From Lithodes maja (taxonomy: Eukaryota; Arthropoda; Malacostraca; Decapoda; Lithodidae), in the NCBI GenBank assembly GCA_037953745.1, contig JBAKBP010007170.1:1-64000 (forward strand): 64,000 bases of DNA, given 5' to 3'. Positions 19,965 through 29,675 of the stretch are shown one piece after another (the stretch's first letter is position 1; the number at the start of each line of letters is the position of its first letter). The position numbers were made by a program, and so were the translations under genes. The notes under the pieces were generated by a model. It did no database searches, was not told the origin of the DNA, and saw nothing but the letters and a program-made list of their open reading frames with translations.

Positions 19965-21763
19965 ATCTGAGTGTAAAATGGAGGGAGAGTAAGAAACTGT
20001 TCTGGAAAGAAGTCAAGAAAGTTAGGGAAGGTAGCAAGGGAAACAGTAAGGGTGTGAAAGATAAGAATGGGAGAATGCTAGCCGAGAAGCAAGAGAGAGT
20101 CGAAAGATGGAGGGAGTACTTCAGTGAGTTGCTAAATGAAAGGAATGAAGAGCCAGCAAACATAGCTGGATATGGTATGGGAGGGAGAAGAAGAGAAGTA
20201 GTGGAGGAGGAGGTGGGGATCAGGAGGTCAGAAGTGTGGGAAGCCATGAAAAGAGTGAAGTTGGGGAAAGCACCAGGAACAGATGGAGTGTGTGGGGAAA
20301 TGTTGAGGTATGGTGGTGAGATAGTGATAGAATGGGTATGGAAAATGTGCAAACTAGCATGGGAGAAGGGGAGTGCACCTGATGACTGGAAGACTGGCAT
20401 AATAGTCCCCCTATATAAGGGCAAAGGGGAAAGAGGAGTGTGTGGTAACCACCGAGGAATATGTCTTCTAAGCGTAGTAGGGAAGGTATACAGTAGGGTA
20501 GTGATTGAGAGAGTGAGAGTGAGAACGGAGAAATGGATAGGCGACGAGCAGGGAGGTTTTAGGAAGGGAAGAGGATGTGTAGATCAGATTTTTACCCTGA
20601 ATTGTGTTGTGGAGAAGTATCTGGAGAAGAAACAAAAGGTGTATGTTGCCTTTATGGACTTGGAGAAGGCCTATGACAGAGTGGATAGAGAAGGTTTGTG
20701 GAAAGTACTTAGAATATACGGAGTAGAGGGCAAGTTGCTAAAAGCAGTGAAGAGCATGTATGAGGGTGCAAAGGCGGCAGTACGTGTGGAGAGTGAGCAG
20801 AGCGAGTTCTTTGACCTGAATGTTGGTTTGAAACAGGGGTGTGTGATGTCCCCGTGGTTGTTTACTGTATATATGGATGGAGTAATGAAAGAAATACTAT
20901 CAAGAGCAGTGGATGTTGGTGTATCGCTGAAAAGGGAGGGAATTGAGTGGAAGCTACCTATACTGCTGTTTGCGGATGATACAGTTCTGATGAGTGATAA
21001 TGAATGGGAGTTGCAGGGTCTGGTAAATGAGTTTGGAACTGTGTGCGAAAAACGGAATTTGAAGGTAAATACGGGGAAGAGCAAGGTTATGGTCTTCGAA
21101 AGGGGTGAAGTCACAGAGTGTGAGGTGAAGCTGAACGGTCAGGCTATGGAGATCGTCAACTCTTTTAAGTATCTGGGCAGTGTGTTGAGTAAAGATGGGA
21201 CTATGGATGAAGAGGTGCGGGAGAGGGTACAACAGGGGAAGAGGGTTGTAGGAACGCTAAAAGCAGTAACAAGAAATAGGGTGGTCAGTATGGAAGTGAA
21301 GAAGTCCTTGCATGACAGTGTGGTAATCCCGACACTGACTTACGGAAGCGAAGCATGGACGTTGGTTGAGAGACTCAGACCAAGAGTGAGAGCAGTGGAA
21401 ATGAATTACTTAAGGAGTGCGTGCGGAGTTACATGGAGGGATAGACAGACTAATGAGGAAGTAAGAAGGAGGTGTGGTGTGGAGGTAGATGTGCTGGAAG
21501 GTGTGAAAAGGAACAACTTGAGATGGTTCGGCCATGTGGAACGTATGGAAAGCGAGAGAATGACTAAGAGGGTGTACGAGAGCGAGGTGGAGGGACAGAG
21601 GGGGAGAGGTAGACCGAATATGAGGTGGAAGGATGGAGTGAGGAACTACATGACCGAAGGCGGTGCTGGTTGGGGGGAGGGGCGTCGACTGACTGGGGAC
21701 AGAGGTGCATGGGGGCGGTTCGTTCGTGGCCACCCCTTCGGGGATCACGGCGTCGGGCAATAG
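19964..21763 (+). CDS. RTE-1 reverse transcriptase (open, N-terminally truncated)
   Basis: About 599 codons of LINE sequence are open to the TAG at 21,761-21,763. The apparent start codon upstream belongs to flanking P1 sequence. RT motifs in order: KLGKAPGTDGVCGEML, DDWKTGIIVPLYKG, NHRGICLLSVVGK, GGFRKGRGCVDQIF, FMDLEKAYDRVDRE, LNVGLKQGCVMSPWLF and the catalytic LLFADDTVLM (about 20,969). Then come FKYLGSVLSKDGT, TLTYGSEAWTL and the C-terminal NNLRWFGHVERM and GRGRPNMRWKD, which are hallmarks of RTE-type LINEs. The endonuclease domain is lost by 5' truncation, so the copy is probably not autonomous although the RT is intact. The stop is followed almost at once by the GATA tail, so the 3' UTR is nearly absent. 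Confidence 0.9.
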   Translation, partial: NLSVKWRESKKLFWKEVKKVREGSKGNSKGVKDKNGRMLAEKQERVERWREYFSELLNERNEEPANIAGYGMGGRRREVVEEEVGIRRSEVWEAMKRVKLGKAPGTDGVCGEMLRYGGEIVIEWVWKMCKLAWEKGSAPDDWKTGIIVPLYKGKGERGVCGNHRGICLLSVVGKVYSRVVIERVRVRTEKWIGDEQGGFRKGRGCVDQIFTLNCVVEKYLEKKQKVYVAFMDLEKAYDRVDREGLWKVLRIYGVEGKLLKAVKSMYEGAKAAVRVESEQSEFFDLNVGLKQGCVMSPWLFTVYMDGVMKEILSRAVDVGVSLKREGIEWKLPILLFADDTVLMSDNEWELQGLVNEFGTVCEKRNLKVNTGKSKVMVFERGEVTECEVKLNGQAMEIVNSFKYLGSVLSKDGTMDEEVRERVQQGKRVVGTLKAVTRNRVVSMEVKKSLHDSVVIPTLTYGSEAWTLVERLRPRVRAVEMNYLRSACGVTWRDRQTNEEVRRRCGVEVDVLEGVKRNNLRWFGHVERMESERMTKRVYESEVEGQRGRGRPNMRWKDGVRNYMTEGGAGWGEGRRLTGDRGAWGRFVRGHPFGDHGVGQ

Positions 21764-21777
21764 ATAGATAGATAGAT
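19964..21777 (+). mobile_element. RTE-1: RTE-like LINE, 5'-truncated, 9-bp TSD
   Basis: Flanked by AGTAATAAG at 19,955-19,963 and 21,778-21,786. The 3' end is (GATA)n directly after the ORF stop, and the start is internal to the ORF. It is inserted in the 3' region of P1. A second, 350-bp copy of its 3' end lies in an LTR at 61,413-61,762. Confidence 0.9.
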
Positions 21778-21786
21778 AGTAATAAG

Positions 21787-22097
21787 TGACAGAGACACAA
21801 ATAACTTCATGAAAATAACTTTATTGAGTGAAAATAACATAATAACTATAATAAATTGCATAATAAATAATAAAACACTATCAAATCGCCTCCCGGCATA
21901 ATTGCGGGTGGAGCGACGAGTGCAACTGGGCGTCGTAGCCGGGGCCGCGGTGGAGTGTTCGGACGCGCCGAGGTAAATACGCGGCAAAAGTTACCTCCAC
22001 TTCCATCACCATAACTCCGGAACCAGTTGAGCTAGAGAGCTCTACTCAACGCCATTCTACGCGGCAAGGTAAGGCGCACATTTTGACATCTCTTTCA
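21787..22097 (+). other. P1 3' subterminal region
   Basis: Non-coding end of P1 between RTE-1 and MITE P3. It contains the segment GAGAGCTCTACTCAACGCC near 22,036, which is conserved in every piggyBac element and MITE of the window. Confidence 0.7.
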
Positions 22098-22101
22098 TTA
22101 A

Positions 22102-22564
22102 CCCTCCAGCCCCGGCTATTATATTATATAATTTCCCCAAAATCCGGGGATTTTGGCCGAAAAACGTCTACGCCTAGGCTACCGCATCTTTGTTATTTTG
22201 CTTGCTTCCGCATTCCCGCGCATCTGCAAGCGTAGATGTGTTTCGTACCTGTAGAATGGCGTTAAGTAGAGCTCTCTAAGTCAACTGGTTCAGTTGTGAT
22301 GATGATTTCATTGGAGATAACTTTATGGCAAAAAAATCCACTTTACACTACTTTTCGATACTTAACAATAACATACAGGCACACACGAACAAGCGACGCG
22401 CTCCTTCTTGTGGTCGGTCCAGCCGGCTGTTGTTTAAATGCGTCGGACGGACGCCTCGCACACCAAGCTTACAGGCTTTCAAGCTGTCGGAGCCTCAGCA
22501 CCCTTCCGGGTTGCGCGGGGGGTGTTTTTTATGGGTGCCTCAGAGCCCTTCCGGGTCTGATGGG
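22102..22564 (-). mobile_element. P3: piggyBac MITE inside P1
   Basis: 463 bp flanked by TTAA at 22,098-22,101 and 22,565-22,568. The left end is CCCTCCAGCCCCGGC; the right end, inverted, is CCCATCAGACCCGGAAGGG. It has the same core as P4, P5, P6 and P8 (AGACGT..AGGCTACCG, AGCTCTCTAAGTCAACTGG). The arm at the right has two GGAAGGG-started palindrome-like units. It has no coding capacity. Confidence 0.85.
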
Positions 22565-22678
22565 TTAATGTAGGTAATATATTAAGCGAGATTAGCCTTA
22601 GTTTACTTTTGTTGTTTTTCAGCCAGATCGCCCGGATACGAGCTCCATCATTTAGAAAGGCAGCCCGGGCCACGAGGG

Positions 22679-23040
22679 TTAAACGTGGACATACGCATCA
22701 CATTTTATGCCCGGTACAAGCTTTAGTTAAGTTTATGAAGATTGCACAACCTCTACAACCAGGCTTCTTACGGGTTAACCAGACAGGAAATCGCGTCACG
22801 ACAAGGAAATTGGCTTCTTTACTCGTAGATGTAATTAAGGAAAGTAATCCCGGCGTAATAGGTAGAGCCCACGACATTCGAAAGTGGGCTATCTCCCTCC
22901 GGTTTATGCACAATTTTTCCATTAACGACATAGCCGACACTCAGTTGTGGACGTCTAATCACACATTCCTTATGCGATACCTGTCGGTCGCCCTGGACAA
23001 GCCAAAGCGGACCTGTGTCGCATTACGGCAACGGGTTTAG
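22679..23040 (+). pseudogene. DIRS-1 tyrosine recombinase, C-terminal part
   Basis: Begins exactly at P1's right TTAA in the same reading frame as the N-terminal part. It encodes CPVQALVKFMKI, then HDIRKWAISLRF carrying the catalytic His and second Arg, and FLMRYLSVALD with the catalytic Tyr, and ends at a TAG at 23,038-23,040. Together with ATGNRVSEL before P1 the full R-H-R-Y tetrad is present, and I see no stop in either half. The DIRS-2 recombinase has the same motifs (HDLRKGTASLRF, FLPRYLSVALD). Confidence 0.9.
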
Positions 23041-23300
23041 CAGTCCAAGTGCTATTTGTTTTTATGTTATTCTTCGGTTGGAAAAAAGGGGGGGGGGAGT
23101 ATGTGTGGAGTATACAGTGGGGAGATTGTAGGCACCAATCGATCAGGGCTAGACCCAGGTGAGGTTATAGGCATGTGATAAAGAGTCGCTGGAACTCCTG
23201 TTTCATTTGCTTGGCCTCTCTTACTGATTTTCTTTGTGCCTCATTTACACTGAGAGCAATCCAGCTAGCTCTCACAAACACCTCCTCCTTCTATCCACTT
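23041..23300 (+). other. DIRS-1 3' terminal sequence with poly-G tract
   Basis: Non-coding. About 45 nt after the recombinase stop is an A6-G10 tract (about 23,082-23,097). The DIRS-2 copy has a comparable G-rich run at the same relative place. The boundary to the LINE-C 5' region is not clear. Confidence 0.5.
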
Positions 23301-23313
23301 CACTACACTAAAC

Positions 23314-26300
23314 ATGCACACCACACTTCATTCCTCCACACCAAAATTAAAAAAAAACACAATGATGAATTTTAGCCTAGCCTCGGAGTCCCCAGGGGGG
23401 GGGACCATAAATGCCCCCTCACCCGACCGACCATCCCCTGACGACCCCACACAATTACCTGGACCTCGGCCTGTTACTCTTTCTATTAATTTCTGCAACA
23501 TTCGCGGACTTTCCTCTAACTTTCACTCTGTTGAGCACCATCTCTCCTCCTACAAACCTGATCTTCTCTTCCTCACCGAAACCCAGGTGTCTGTAGCAAC
23601 ATCCAGCAACCCCTTTTCTGTATCCTCCTACTTTCTCTATCCTAGTTTCAAAGCCAATGGCGGATGTTGTGCATATGTGCACAACAAACTCACTTGCTCT
23701 CGTGTTCCCGATTTCGACTCCTCTGAATTCTCAACTTTATGGCTCAAACTTTCCTGTCATTCTCTTACTAAATATTTCTGTGCTGTCTATCTTTCCCCTA
23801 ACTCTACCAACTTTCCTAAATTCTTTGACTATCTAAACTCTACAGTGGAACACATTCTATCCATTTCTCCTTTCTCAGAAATCTCCATCTTAGGAGATTT
23901 CAACGTTCACCACCGCCAATGGCTCTCCTCTCACACTACTGATCCACCTGGTGAACAAGCCTACATCTTTTCTATCCTAAATGACCTAGAGCAGTTAGTT
24001 CAGCAACCCACCCGTATCCCGGATCGCATCGGAGATCGGCCCAACATTCTTGACCTGTTTCTAACTTCTAACCCTTCTTCTTATACTGTCGATCTTTTCT
24101 CTCCTTTGGGCTCCTCCGACCATAAACTTATCTCTGTCACCTGTCCTATCTCTCCAGTACAGCCACCCGATCCTCCTAGCCGGCGGCGCTTGTGGCACTT
24201 TGGCGCTGCCGACTGGGAGGCTCTTCGGCAGTACTTCTTTGATTTCCCATGGAATGATTTCTGCTTCCATGGCCGAGGACCCTCGGAGAGTGCTGAACGC
24301 ATTACCGAGGTAATCCTATCGGGCATGGAAGCATACATTCCATTCTCTTTCTCTCAGACTAATGCTAAAAAATCTTGGTTTACTCACGCCTGTTCTACTG
24401 CTGTCCGCAATAAGGAGGAAGCATTCAAACGGTACCGACGCCTTAAAACTCAAGACTCTCATTCTTCATATGTTTCTGCCCGGAATCAAGCCAAATCTGT
24501 TCTTCGACTTGCCAAACACTCTTTCATCAATAATAAATGCACTGAACTATCCAACTCTAGCTCTTCCCAAGCTTTCTGGCATCTAGCCAAAAACCTCTCC
24601 AACAATTTCTCTTCCTCGTCTTTCCCTCCCCTTTCCTACTCTGATGGCACAACCATCACTTCTTCCTCTGACAAAGCTAAACTCTTCGCTCAAACTTTTG
24701 CTAGAAACTCCACCTTGGATGATTCCGGTGCTATTCCTCCCTCTCCGCCCTCCTCTCTCTTACTTATGCCTAATATCCTAATCTCTTCTAAAGATGTACT
24801 TTCTACCCTCTCTGGGCTTAACACTAATAAGGCGTACGGTCCGGACGGTGTTCCTCCTGTTGTTCTCAAAAACTGTGCTTCCGTGCTGACTCCCTGCCTA
24901 GGCAAACTCTTTCGTCTCTGTCTATCCTCTAACGTCTTCCCTTCATGCTGGAAGTTTGCTCACATTCAACCTGTCCCAAAGAAGGGTGACCGCTCTCAAC
25001 CCTCCAACTATCGTCCAATTGCTCTTATCTCTTGTCTTTCTAAAGTTTTTGAAACTATTCTTGCTTCCAAATTTCTTAAGCATTTCTCTTCTCATAATCT
25101 GCTCTCAGATCGCCAGTATGGCTTCCTTAAGGGTCGCTCTACTGGTGATCTTCTTTCATATCTTACTAACTCTTGGTCATCCTCCTTTCGGGACTTCGGT
25201 GAGACTTTTTCTATTGCACTAGACATATCGAAAGCCTTCGATAGAGTCTGGCATAAATCTTTAATTTCTAAACTACCCTCCTTCGGTTTCTATCCCTCCA
25301 TCTGTGCCTTTGTCTCTAATTTCCTTTCCGGCCGTTCCATAGCTGCGGTTGTGGACGGCCATTGTTCACTTCCTCACCCTATAAACTCCGGTGTTCCTCA
25401 GGGCTCTGTCCTATCTCCTATTCTCTTTCTAATTTTTATAAATGATCTCCTTAACTGTACCTTAATTCCCATCCATTCATACGCAGACGACTCAACCTTA
25501 CACTACTCCATTAGTTTTTCAGAACGCCCCAGCCAGCAATCCCTCAACGACAAACGTAATGAAGCCATAGAACTCTTAAATTCTGATCTAAATACTATTT
25601 CCAATTGGGGCAGAGAAAACCTTGTTAACTTTAATGCTTCCAAAACCCAATTTCTCCATCTATCTACCCGTCAGGATCTCCCAGCGGACTATCCCTTATT
25701 CTTCAACAATACAAAAATCAACCCTTCATCTTCTCTCAATATTCTTGGTGTCTCTTTTTCTTCTGCTCTCATTTGGAAGGACCATATTACCAGTCTTGCT
25801 AAGGCAGCCTCCCAGAAGCTGGGTGTGCTCAACCGCCTTAGGGGGTTCTTTTCCCCTGCACAGCTTCTTGCTCTGTACAGGGGCATAGTGCGCCCTTGTA
25901 TTGAGTATTGTTCACATGTGTGGGGAGGTTCCTCTCACACCGCTCTCCTAGACAAAGTTGAAAGGAAGGCCTTTCGTATCATTAACTCCCGTCCACTCAC
26001 CAACTCTCTGCAATCTCTCTGTCTCCGCCGCAATGTTGCATCTCTCTCGCTATTCTATCGCTACTATAATAATCAGTGTTCCTCAGAGCTATCCCAGTGC
26101 ATACCACCTCCTTTACGTAGGGCACGTGGTACCCGTCTTGCAACTCAATCCCACCCCTACTCTGTGCAACTCTCCAACCCAAGAGTGAAACGTTACTCTC
26201 AAACTTTCTTCTACTCAACATCTGAGCTCTGGAACTCTCTCCCAGAATCAGTCTTTCCCTCTTCCTATGACTTAAATTGCTTCAAACTCCGTGTGTCCAG

Positions 26301-26325
26301 GCATTTTGGCTCGAACGTCCCTTGA
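23314..26325 (+). CDS. LINE-C endonuclease-reverse transcriptase (uninterrupted)
   Basis: 1,003 codons from the first ATG; the ATG at 23,362 (residue 17) is an equally likely start. The endonuclease domain (about residues 55-280) has [48 protein letters not shown] and [10 protein letters not shown]. The RT domain (about 520-790) has [81 protein letters not shown] and the catalytic box [10 protein letters not shown] at residues 722-731. The thumb has [10 protein letters not shown] and [15 protein letters not shown]. The C-terminus [10 protein letters not shown]...FKLRVSRHF is the usual end of jockey/I-like LINE proteins. All catalytic residues are present, so this copy may encode an active enzyme that nicks DNA and copies its RNA at the target. 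Confidence 0.92.
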   Translation: MHTTLHSSTPKLKKNTMMNFSLASESPGGGTINAPSPDRPSPDDPTQLPGPRPVTLSINFCNIRGLSSNFHSVEHHLSSYKPDLLFLTETQVSVATSSNPFSVSSYFLYPSFKANGGCCAYVHNKLTCSRVPDFDSSEFSTLWLKLSCHSLTKYFCAVYLSPNSTNFPKFFDYLNSTVEHILSISPFSEISILGDFNVHHRQWLSSHTTDPPGEQAYIFSILNDLEQLVQQPTRIPDRIGDRPNILDLFLTSNPSSYTVDLFSPLGSSDHKLISVTCPISPVQPPDPPSRRRLWHFGAADWEALRQYFFDFPWNDFCFHGRGPSESAERITEVILSGMEAYIPFSFSQTNAKKSWFTHACSTAVRNKEEAFKRYRRLKTQDSHSSYVSARNQAKSVLRLAKHSFINNKCTELSNSSSSQAFWHLAKNLSNNFSSSSFPPLSYSDGTTITSSSDKAKLFAQTFARNSTLDDSGAIPPSPPSSLLLMPNILISSKDVLSTLSGLNTNKAYGPDGVPPVVLKNCASVLTPCLGKLFRLCLSSNVFPSCWKFAHIQPVPKKGDRSQPSNYRPIALISCLSKVFETILASKFLKHFSSHNLLSDRQYGFLKGRSTGDLLSYLTNSWSSSFRDFGETFSIALDISKAFDRVWHKSLISKLPSFGFYPSICAFVSNFLSGRSIAAVVDGHCSLPHPINSGVPQGSVLSPILFLIFINDLLNCTLIPIHSYADDSTLHYSISFSERPSQQSLNDKRNEAIELLNSDLNTISNWGRENLVNFNASKTQFLHLSTRQDLPADYPLFFNNTKINPSSSLNILGVSFSSALIWKDHITSLAKAASQKLGVLNRLRGFFSPAQLLALYRGIVRPCIEYCSHVWGGSSHTALLDKVERKAFRIINSRPLTNSLQSLCLRRNVASLSLFYRYYNNQCSSELSQCIPPPLRRARGTRLATQSHPYSVQLSNPRVKRYSQTFFYSTSELWNSLPESVFPSSYDLNCFKLRVSRHFGSNVP

Positions 26326-26407
26326 TTTTGGCCCTGTCACTCTTTCAACTATGGGGGAGGCACTCGCTATAGGCAGTTATGCCTTTTGCCTCCCTCAATC
26401 ACATAGA

Positions 26408-26430
26408 AAAAAAAAAAAAAAAAAAAAAAA
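26408..26430 (+). repeat. Poly-A tail of LINE-C
   Basis: Twenty-three A residues, the 3' end of LINE-C. Confidence 0.9.
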
Positions 26431-26479
26431 GTGCAAAATAGTCCTAAGAACCTCTAGAACCCTCCGCCGGAGATTGTAC

Positions 26480-26885
26480 ATACGTACATAACATTTTAAG
26501 ACTGAGTGTTCCACACATAAGTGCAGTTTCTGTCTCTTGTCCTAATGGCGGCGTTCCAGGCAACCCTGTTAAGGGCTGCTTCACTTGTCAAGTTCTTGGA
26601 TTTGAGATCGGCACGTATAGTCCGATCCCAGGTCTTCCTCGGTCCACCCCTTGGTGCAGCTCCCTCCACAATCACAGACCTGCATTTTTTCACCCAATTT
26701 TGTTCATCCATTCTCTCCACATGTCCATACCATCCCAGTCTACTTGTGCGCATCACCTCGCTAATACTCTTTATACCTAAACGTCTCCTCAGCTCAACAT
26801 TTGTTATTCTATCCTGTAGCCTGGCCCCACACATCCATATCACCATTCTCATCTCATTACGCTCCATTCTGTTGACATCCTCTAC
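26480..26885 (-). pseudogene. RTE-3 LINE C-terminal fragment
   Basis: The minus-strand frame (26,867-26,496) has MRMVIWMCGARLQDRITNVE, SRLGWYGHVERMD, APRGGPRKTWDRTIRADL and AALNRVAWNAAIR, typical of the C-terminus of RTE/CR1-like LINE proteins. The same 3' end, starting with ACATAACATTTTAAGACTG on the plus strand, occurs at 45,363-45,629, so the two are independent 5'-truncated copies of one family. Confidence 0.75.
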
Positions 26886-27276
26886 TTTAACGGCCCATGT
26901 TTCTGTGATATGAATAGACTGGTTATACTGTACAGTTAATTATATTTTATTTTATTTTAAGAAATCTATCATAGTTGTACCTAGATAGTATTAACAAAAT
27001 GTACAAACAGATTTTATTGTACAAATAATTTTAAGGTCAGAACATGATCCTAAGGATTAGAGTTCTAGAGTACAAGAATGTTCTCAATAAACATGCAATA
27101 GATCTCAAGTGGAGGTCCAGTGATGTACAAGCAGCTCTTCTTCGACGTAACGCACTGCTTACCCTCTTTTATATTTTTATATTATTGTATGAAAACAATA
27201 AAAAAAAATGTAATTGTTATAAGGATTCTCTGTTACCTATGGTATTTAGGTTTTTTTTTTTTTTTTTATATTTGTC
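26886..27276. other. Unassigned, AT-rich
   Basis: No recognisable gene. Contains a T17 tract at about 27,251-27,267. Confidence 0.5.
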
Positions 27277-27822
27277 ACGAATGTCCCCCTCCAGTCTTAG
27301 ATATCGGGCATATCGTCAATGATGGAGGGGCCACTATTAAATTATAGGTTTGATTCTCGGAGGGAAGTAAAGAAAACCTAATATTTAGTAGGGCCCCGTA
27401 ATCATTGATGATCGTAGTACCCTCCCTGCCATCCCCTTCCCATTCGCTGGATTTTTTAGTTGAATCTTGATATGTCAGTGAAGGAAGTTTAGACGCTAGA
27501 GGGCCAGCGTCAGGAATCCACTCGCAAGAAATCCACGCATTGGGAAGCTTGAGTATAGCAATTATTATTAAGTTAATTTTTCTTTTTTATTATTTACGAA
27601 GTGTTTTCGTAGCGAGTACCCAATCATAAAAACTATTCCATAAGAGAATACGCGTTGCACTTACGAAGTTGTACTCCCTGTCCTCCCGCGCGGTTGATTC
27701 AAAACAGGTGACGCAGCGTTTGAAGGGAGACTATTATACTAATACTGTACGTCAATGATTACGGGGCCCTACTAAATATTAGGTTTTCTTTACTTCCCTC
27801 CGGGAATCAAACCTATAATATA
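27277..27822 (+). mobile_element. FB1: foldback/hairpin element
   Basis: Inverted repeats of about 75 bp (27,346-27,420 and 27,748-27,820, e.g. AAAGAAAACCTAATATTT with its complement) enclose about 330 bp. A further 65 bp on the left, starting ACGAATGTCCCCCTCC, also borders FB2 on the equivalent side, so it belongs to the element. Non-coding. Confidence 0.7.
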
Positions 27823-27924
27823 ATGTATCAAATGTATATGATGAAATTAATGTGTGCAACACTGTTTATCTTTTAAATAGCAGGTCCAACAAGGTCCTTA
27901 CTTATTTGTACCATTTATTATATT
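27823..27924. other. Unassigned short spacer
   Basis: Nothing recognised. Confidence 0.4.
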
Positions 27925-28977
27925 TTATTTATTGCTGTTCGCTGATGACGCAGCATTGGTGGCGGATTCTGAGGAGAAACTGCAGCGGGTAATTAATGAG
28001 TTTGGTGTGGTTTGTGGGAGGAGGAAGTTGATGGTGAACGTCAATAAAAGTAAAGTGATGGTGTGTAATAAGGGGGATCGTAGGGTGAATCTAGATGTGA
28101 GGCTGGATGGGGAAGTATTGGAACAAGTAGAATGTTTTAAATATCTAGAAGGAACGATAAGCAAAAATCGGGGTAAAACAGAGAGTATGTGAAGGAAGGA
28201 TAGTTTTTGGAGCAATGGGAAGTATCTGGAAGGTGAAAAGTCTCGGAATGAAAGTTAAAAGTTCAATGTATCATGGGATTGTTGTACCAACGGTGATGTA
28301 TTGGGCTTAGACATGGGCTCTAAAGGCAAAGGAGAGAAGAAAGCTGGATGTGATGGAGATGAGCTGTTTGAGGAGTATGTGTGGAGTGACCCGTAGAGAC
28401 AGATTGAGGAATGAAGAGATACGTAGGAGAGTGGGGCAGCAGGAACATTTGTCATCCAGAGTGGACAGAAGGGTGCTGAGCTGGTATGGTCATGTTGAAC
28501 GAATGGAAGATGAAATGCTTACAAAGAGAATATGTGAGTCAGATACAAGGGGAGATAGAGGGGCAGGAAGACCTCCATTGAGATGGAGAGACTGTGTAGG
28601 GCAAGCGTTGAAAGATAGAGGAATGACTATAGATCAGGCAAGAGAAGTGGTAATAAATAGGAATGAATGGAGAATGCTAGTGAACAGATTAGTGTAAACG
28701 CGGTCGTTTGGAGAGAGGGTCATGCGCCAGTTGGACTAGATAATAGTCCGTCAGGCGCCTGGCCCGGGGAGCTGGTGGTAATGAAGGGTGCGCCTGGAAT
28801 CATGGTGGGCGGGCTTGTGGTGGTAAAGTTTCGCGCGGGTCTGCCTGCGGAAATCGGAGCCTCTCCGGGGGATCTGGGACCTGGGAATCTTTTGCTGGGG
28901 ACTCCAAATTGGCCTGGTTCTCTGGGTATGGATGACCTAGATATGTGTGATTTTGTATTTTGTTTTGATTTTCAAAT
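27925..28977 (+). pseudogene. RTE-2 LINE: RT C-terminal half and 3' UTR
   Basis: The copy starts in the RT palm at LLFADDAALVADSEEK (27,932) with NEFGVVCGRRKLMVN, VECFKYLEGTISK, then a frameshift and stop near 28,190. The last part is open at 28,350-28,697: SCLRSMCGVTRRDR, SWYGHVERMEDEML, AGRPPLRWRDCVGQAL and DRGMTIDQAREVV. After the stop the 3' UTR has CGCCTGGCCCGGGG and CTCTCCGGGGGATC. It is 5'-truncated and frame-broken. The 3' UTR links this copy to the fragments at 19,465, 41,690 and 42,954. Confidence 0.8.
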
Positions 28978-29136
28978 GGCGTAGGGATGCGGCGACCCCA
29001 ACGCCCGCCACTTTCTGGTGCAGATAGCCTCCTCTGTGGTGGAAGGGTGAGAAATTTCCGCCACCGCTTTCTCCTGCGAGACGTAGAAGTCGGCTAAAGG
29101 GGATCGGGGGCGGGGGGCCTGGTATCCTCCCCTTAA

Positions 29137-29625
29137 CCCTCCTGGCCCGGTTGTCATTTTAAAATGACACCACGAATTAAGGGCAGGTGCCCGGTTGTCA
29201 TTTTAAAATCTGTAAGCTTGAAAGCCTATTCAGCTTGGTCTGAACGCCGTGCGTCCGACGCATGTAAACAAAGCCGATCGTTACGTCACCGCACCTCCGA
29301 AAACAAGAAAGAGAAGACTCGTTTGTTATTGTATGTCTGTATGTCGTTGTTTCAGTAGTGAAAAGATCGTCATATTGCTAACATCGCCTGCAAGTGCTCT
29401 CCACTGAAATCGTCATCACAACTGAACCAGTTGACATAGAGAGCTCTACTCAATGCCAGTCTACAGATTGGAAACCGCACTACATTTATAGATGCGTGGG
29501 AAATTTCTAGCAGTTAAACTAAACAAAAATACGGTAGCCTAGGCCTAGACGTTTTTCGGCCAGATCGCCCGGGTAGCCCGGGTAGCCCACACTGTCATTT
29601 TGAGAGCCTGCCCGGACCAGGAGGG
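29137..29625 (+). mobile_element. P4: piggyBac MITE
   Basis: 489 bp flanked by TTAA at 29,133-29,136 and 29,626-29,629. The left tip CCCTCCTGGCCCGG and right tip (inverted) CCCTCCTGGTCCGGGC form the inverted repeat. The left arm has the palindrome GTTGTCATTTTAAAATGAC at 29,150-29,168 and a second GTTGTCATTTTAAAA copy about 45 bp inward. Core shared with the other MITEs (AGAGAGCTCTACTCAATGCC). Non-coding. Confidence 0.9.
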
Positions 29626-29675
29626 TTAAATAAATCTACCAAAAAAATGAGACAGAGATAGATTTTATTTATATA

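Larger units (their letters stand above)
5812..22678 (+). mobile_element. P1: composite piggyBac element (TTAA target duplication)
   Basis: The element is flanked by TTAA at 5,808-5,811 and 22,679-22,682. Ends are CCCTTCCAGCCCGGG at the left and, inverted, CCCTCGTGGCCCGGGC at the right. Removing it with one TTAA makes the surrounding recombinase frame continuous, matching the frame of DIRS-2. Its plus-strand transposase gene is in two parts (6,108-7,001 and 17,438-19,115). The increase from a normal 4-5 kb to 16.9 kb is due to later insertions: a LINE-B fragment, LINE-A carrying P2, an RTE-2 3' fragment, RTE-1 and MITE P3. The left arm carries palindrome GTGTCCTTTTAAAAGGAC and a second half-copy about 45 bp inside. 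Confidence 0.85.
1..23300 (+). mobile_element. DIRS-1: DIRS-type tyrosine-recombinase retrotransposon, interrupted
   Basis: Container entry. In order on the plus strand it holds a gag-like ORF, a decayed reverse transcriptase/RNase H region and a tyrosine recombinase, which is the content of DIRS-group retrotransposons. It is broken by LINE fragments (1,045-3,655) and by piggyBac P1 (5,812-22,678), and the recombinase resumes directly after P1. The 5' terminus lies before the window. The 3' limit is uncertain and is put near the start of LINE-C. The 3' part after the recombinase stop contains a G10 tract (about 23,088-23,097) that has a counterpart in DIRS-2. Confidence 0.8.
23200..26430 (+). 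mobile_element. LINE-C: non-LTR retrotransposon with intact ORF and poly-A tail
   Basis: The ORF at 23,314-26,325 is followed by a short 3' UTR and A23 at 26,408-26,430. No separate ORF1 is seen upstream, so the copy is either 5'-truncated or a single-ORF type. I found no convincing target duplication; the 5' boundary is approximate. Confidence 0.75.

Noticed and set aside
26521..26913. Plus-strand ORF of 130 codons
   Set aside because: Reverse complement of the RTE-3 LINE C-terminus, which is the clear coding sense.
28978..29132. Possible exon of a host gene between the RTE-2 fragment and P4
   Set aside because: Short GC-rich stretch without a supported reading frame or splice sites. It may be the 3' end of another LINE.
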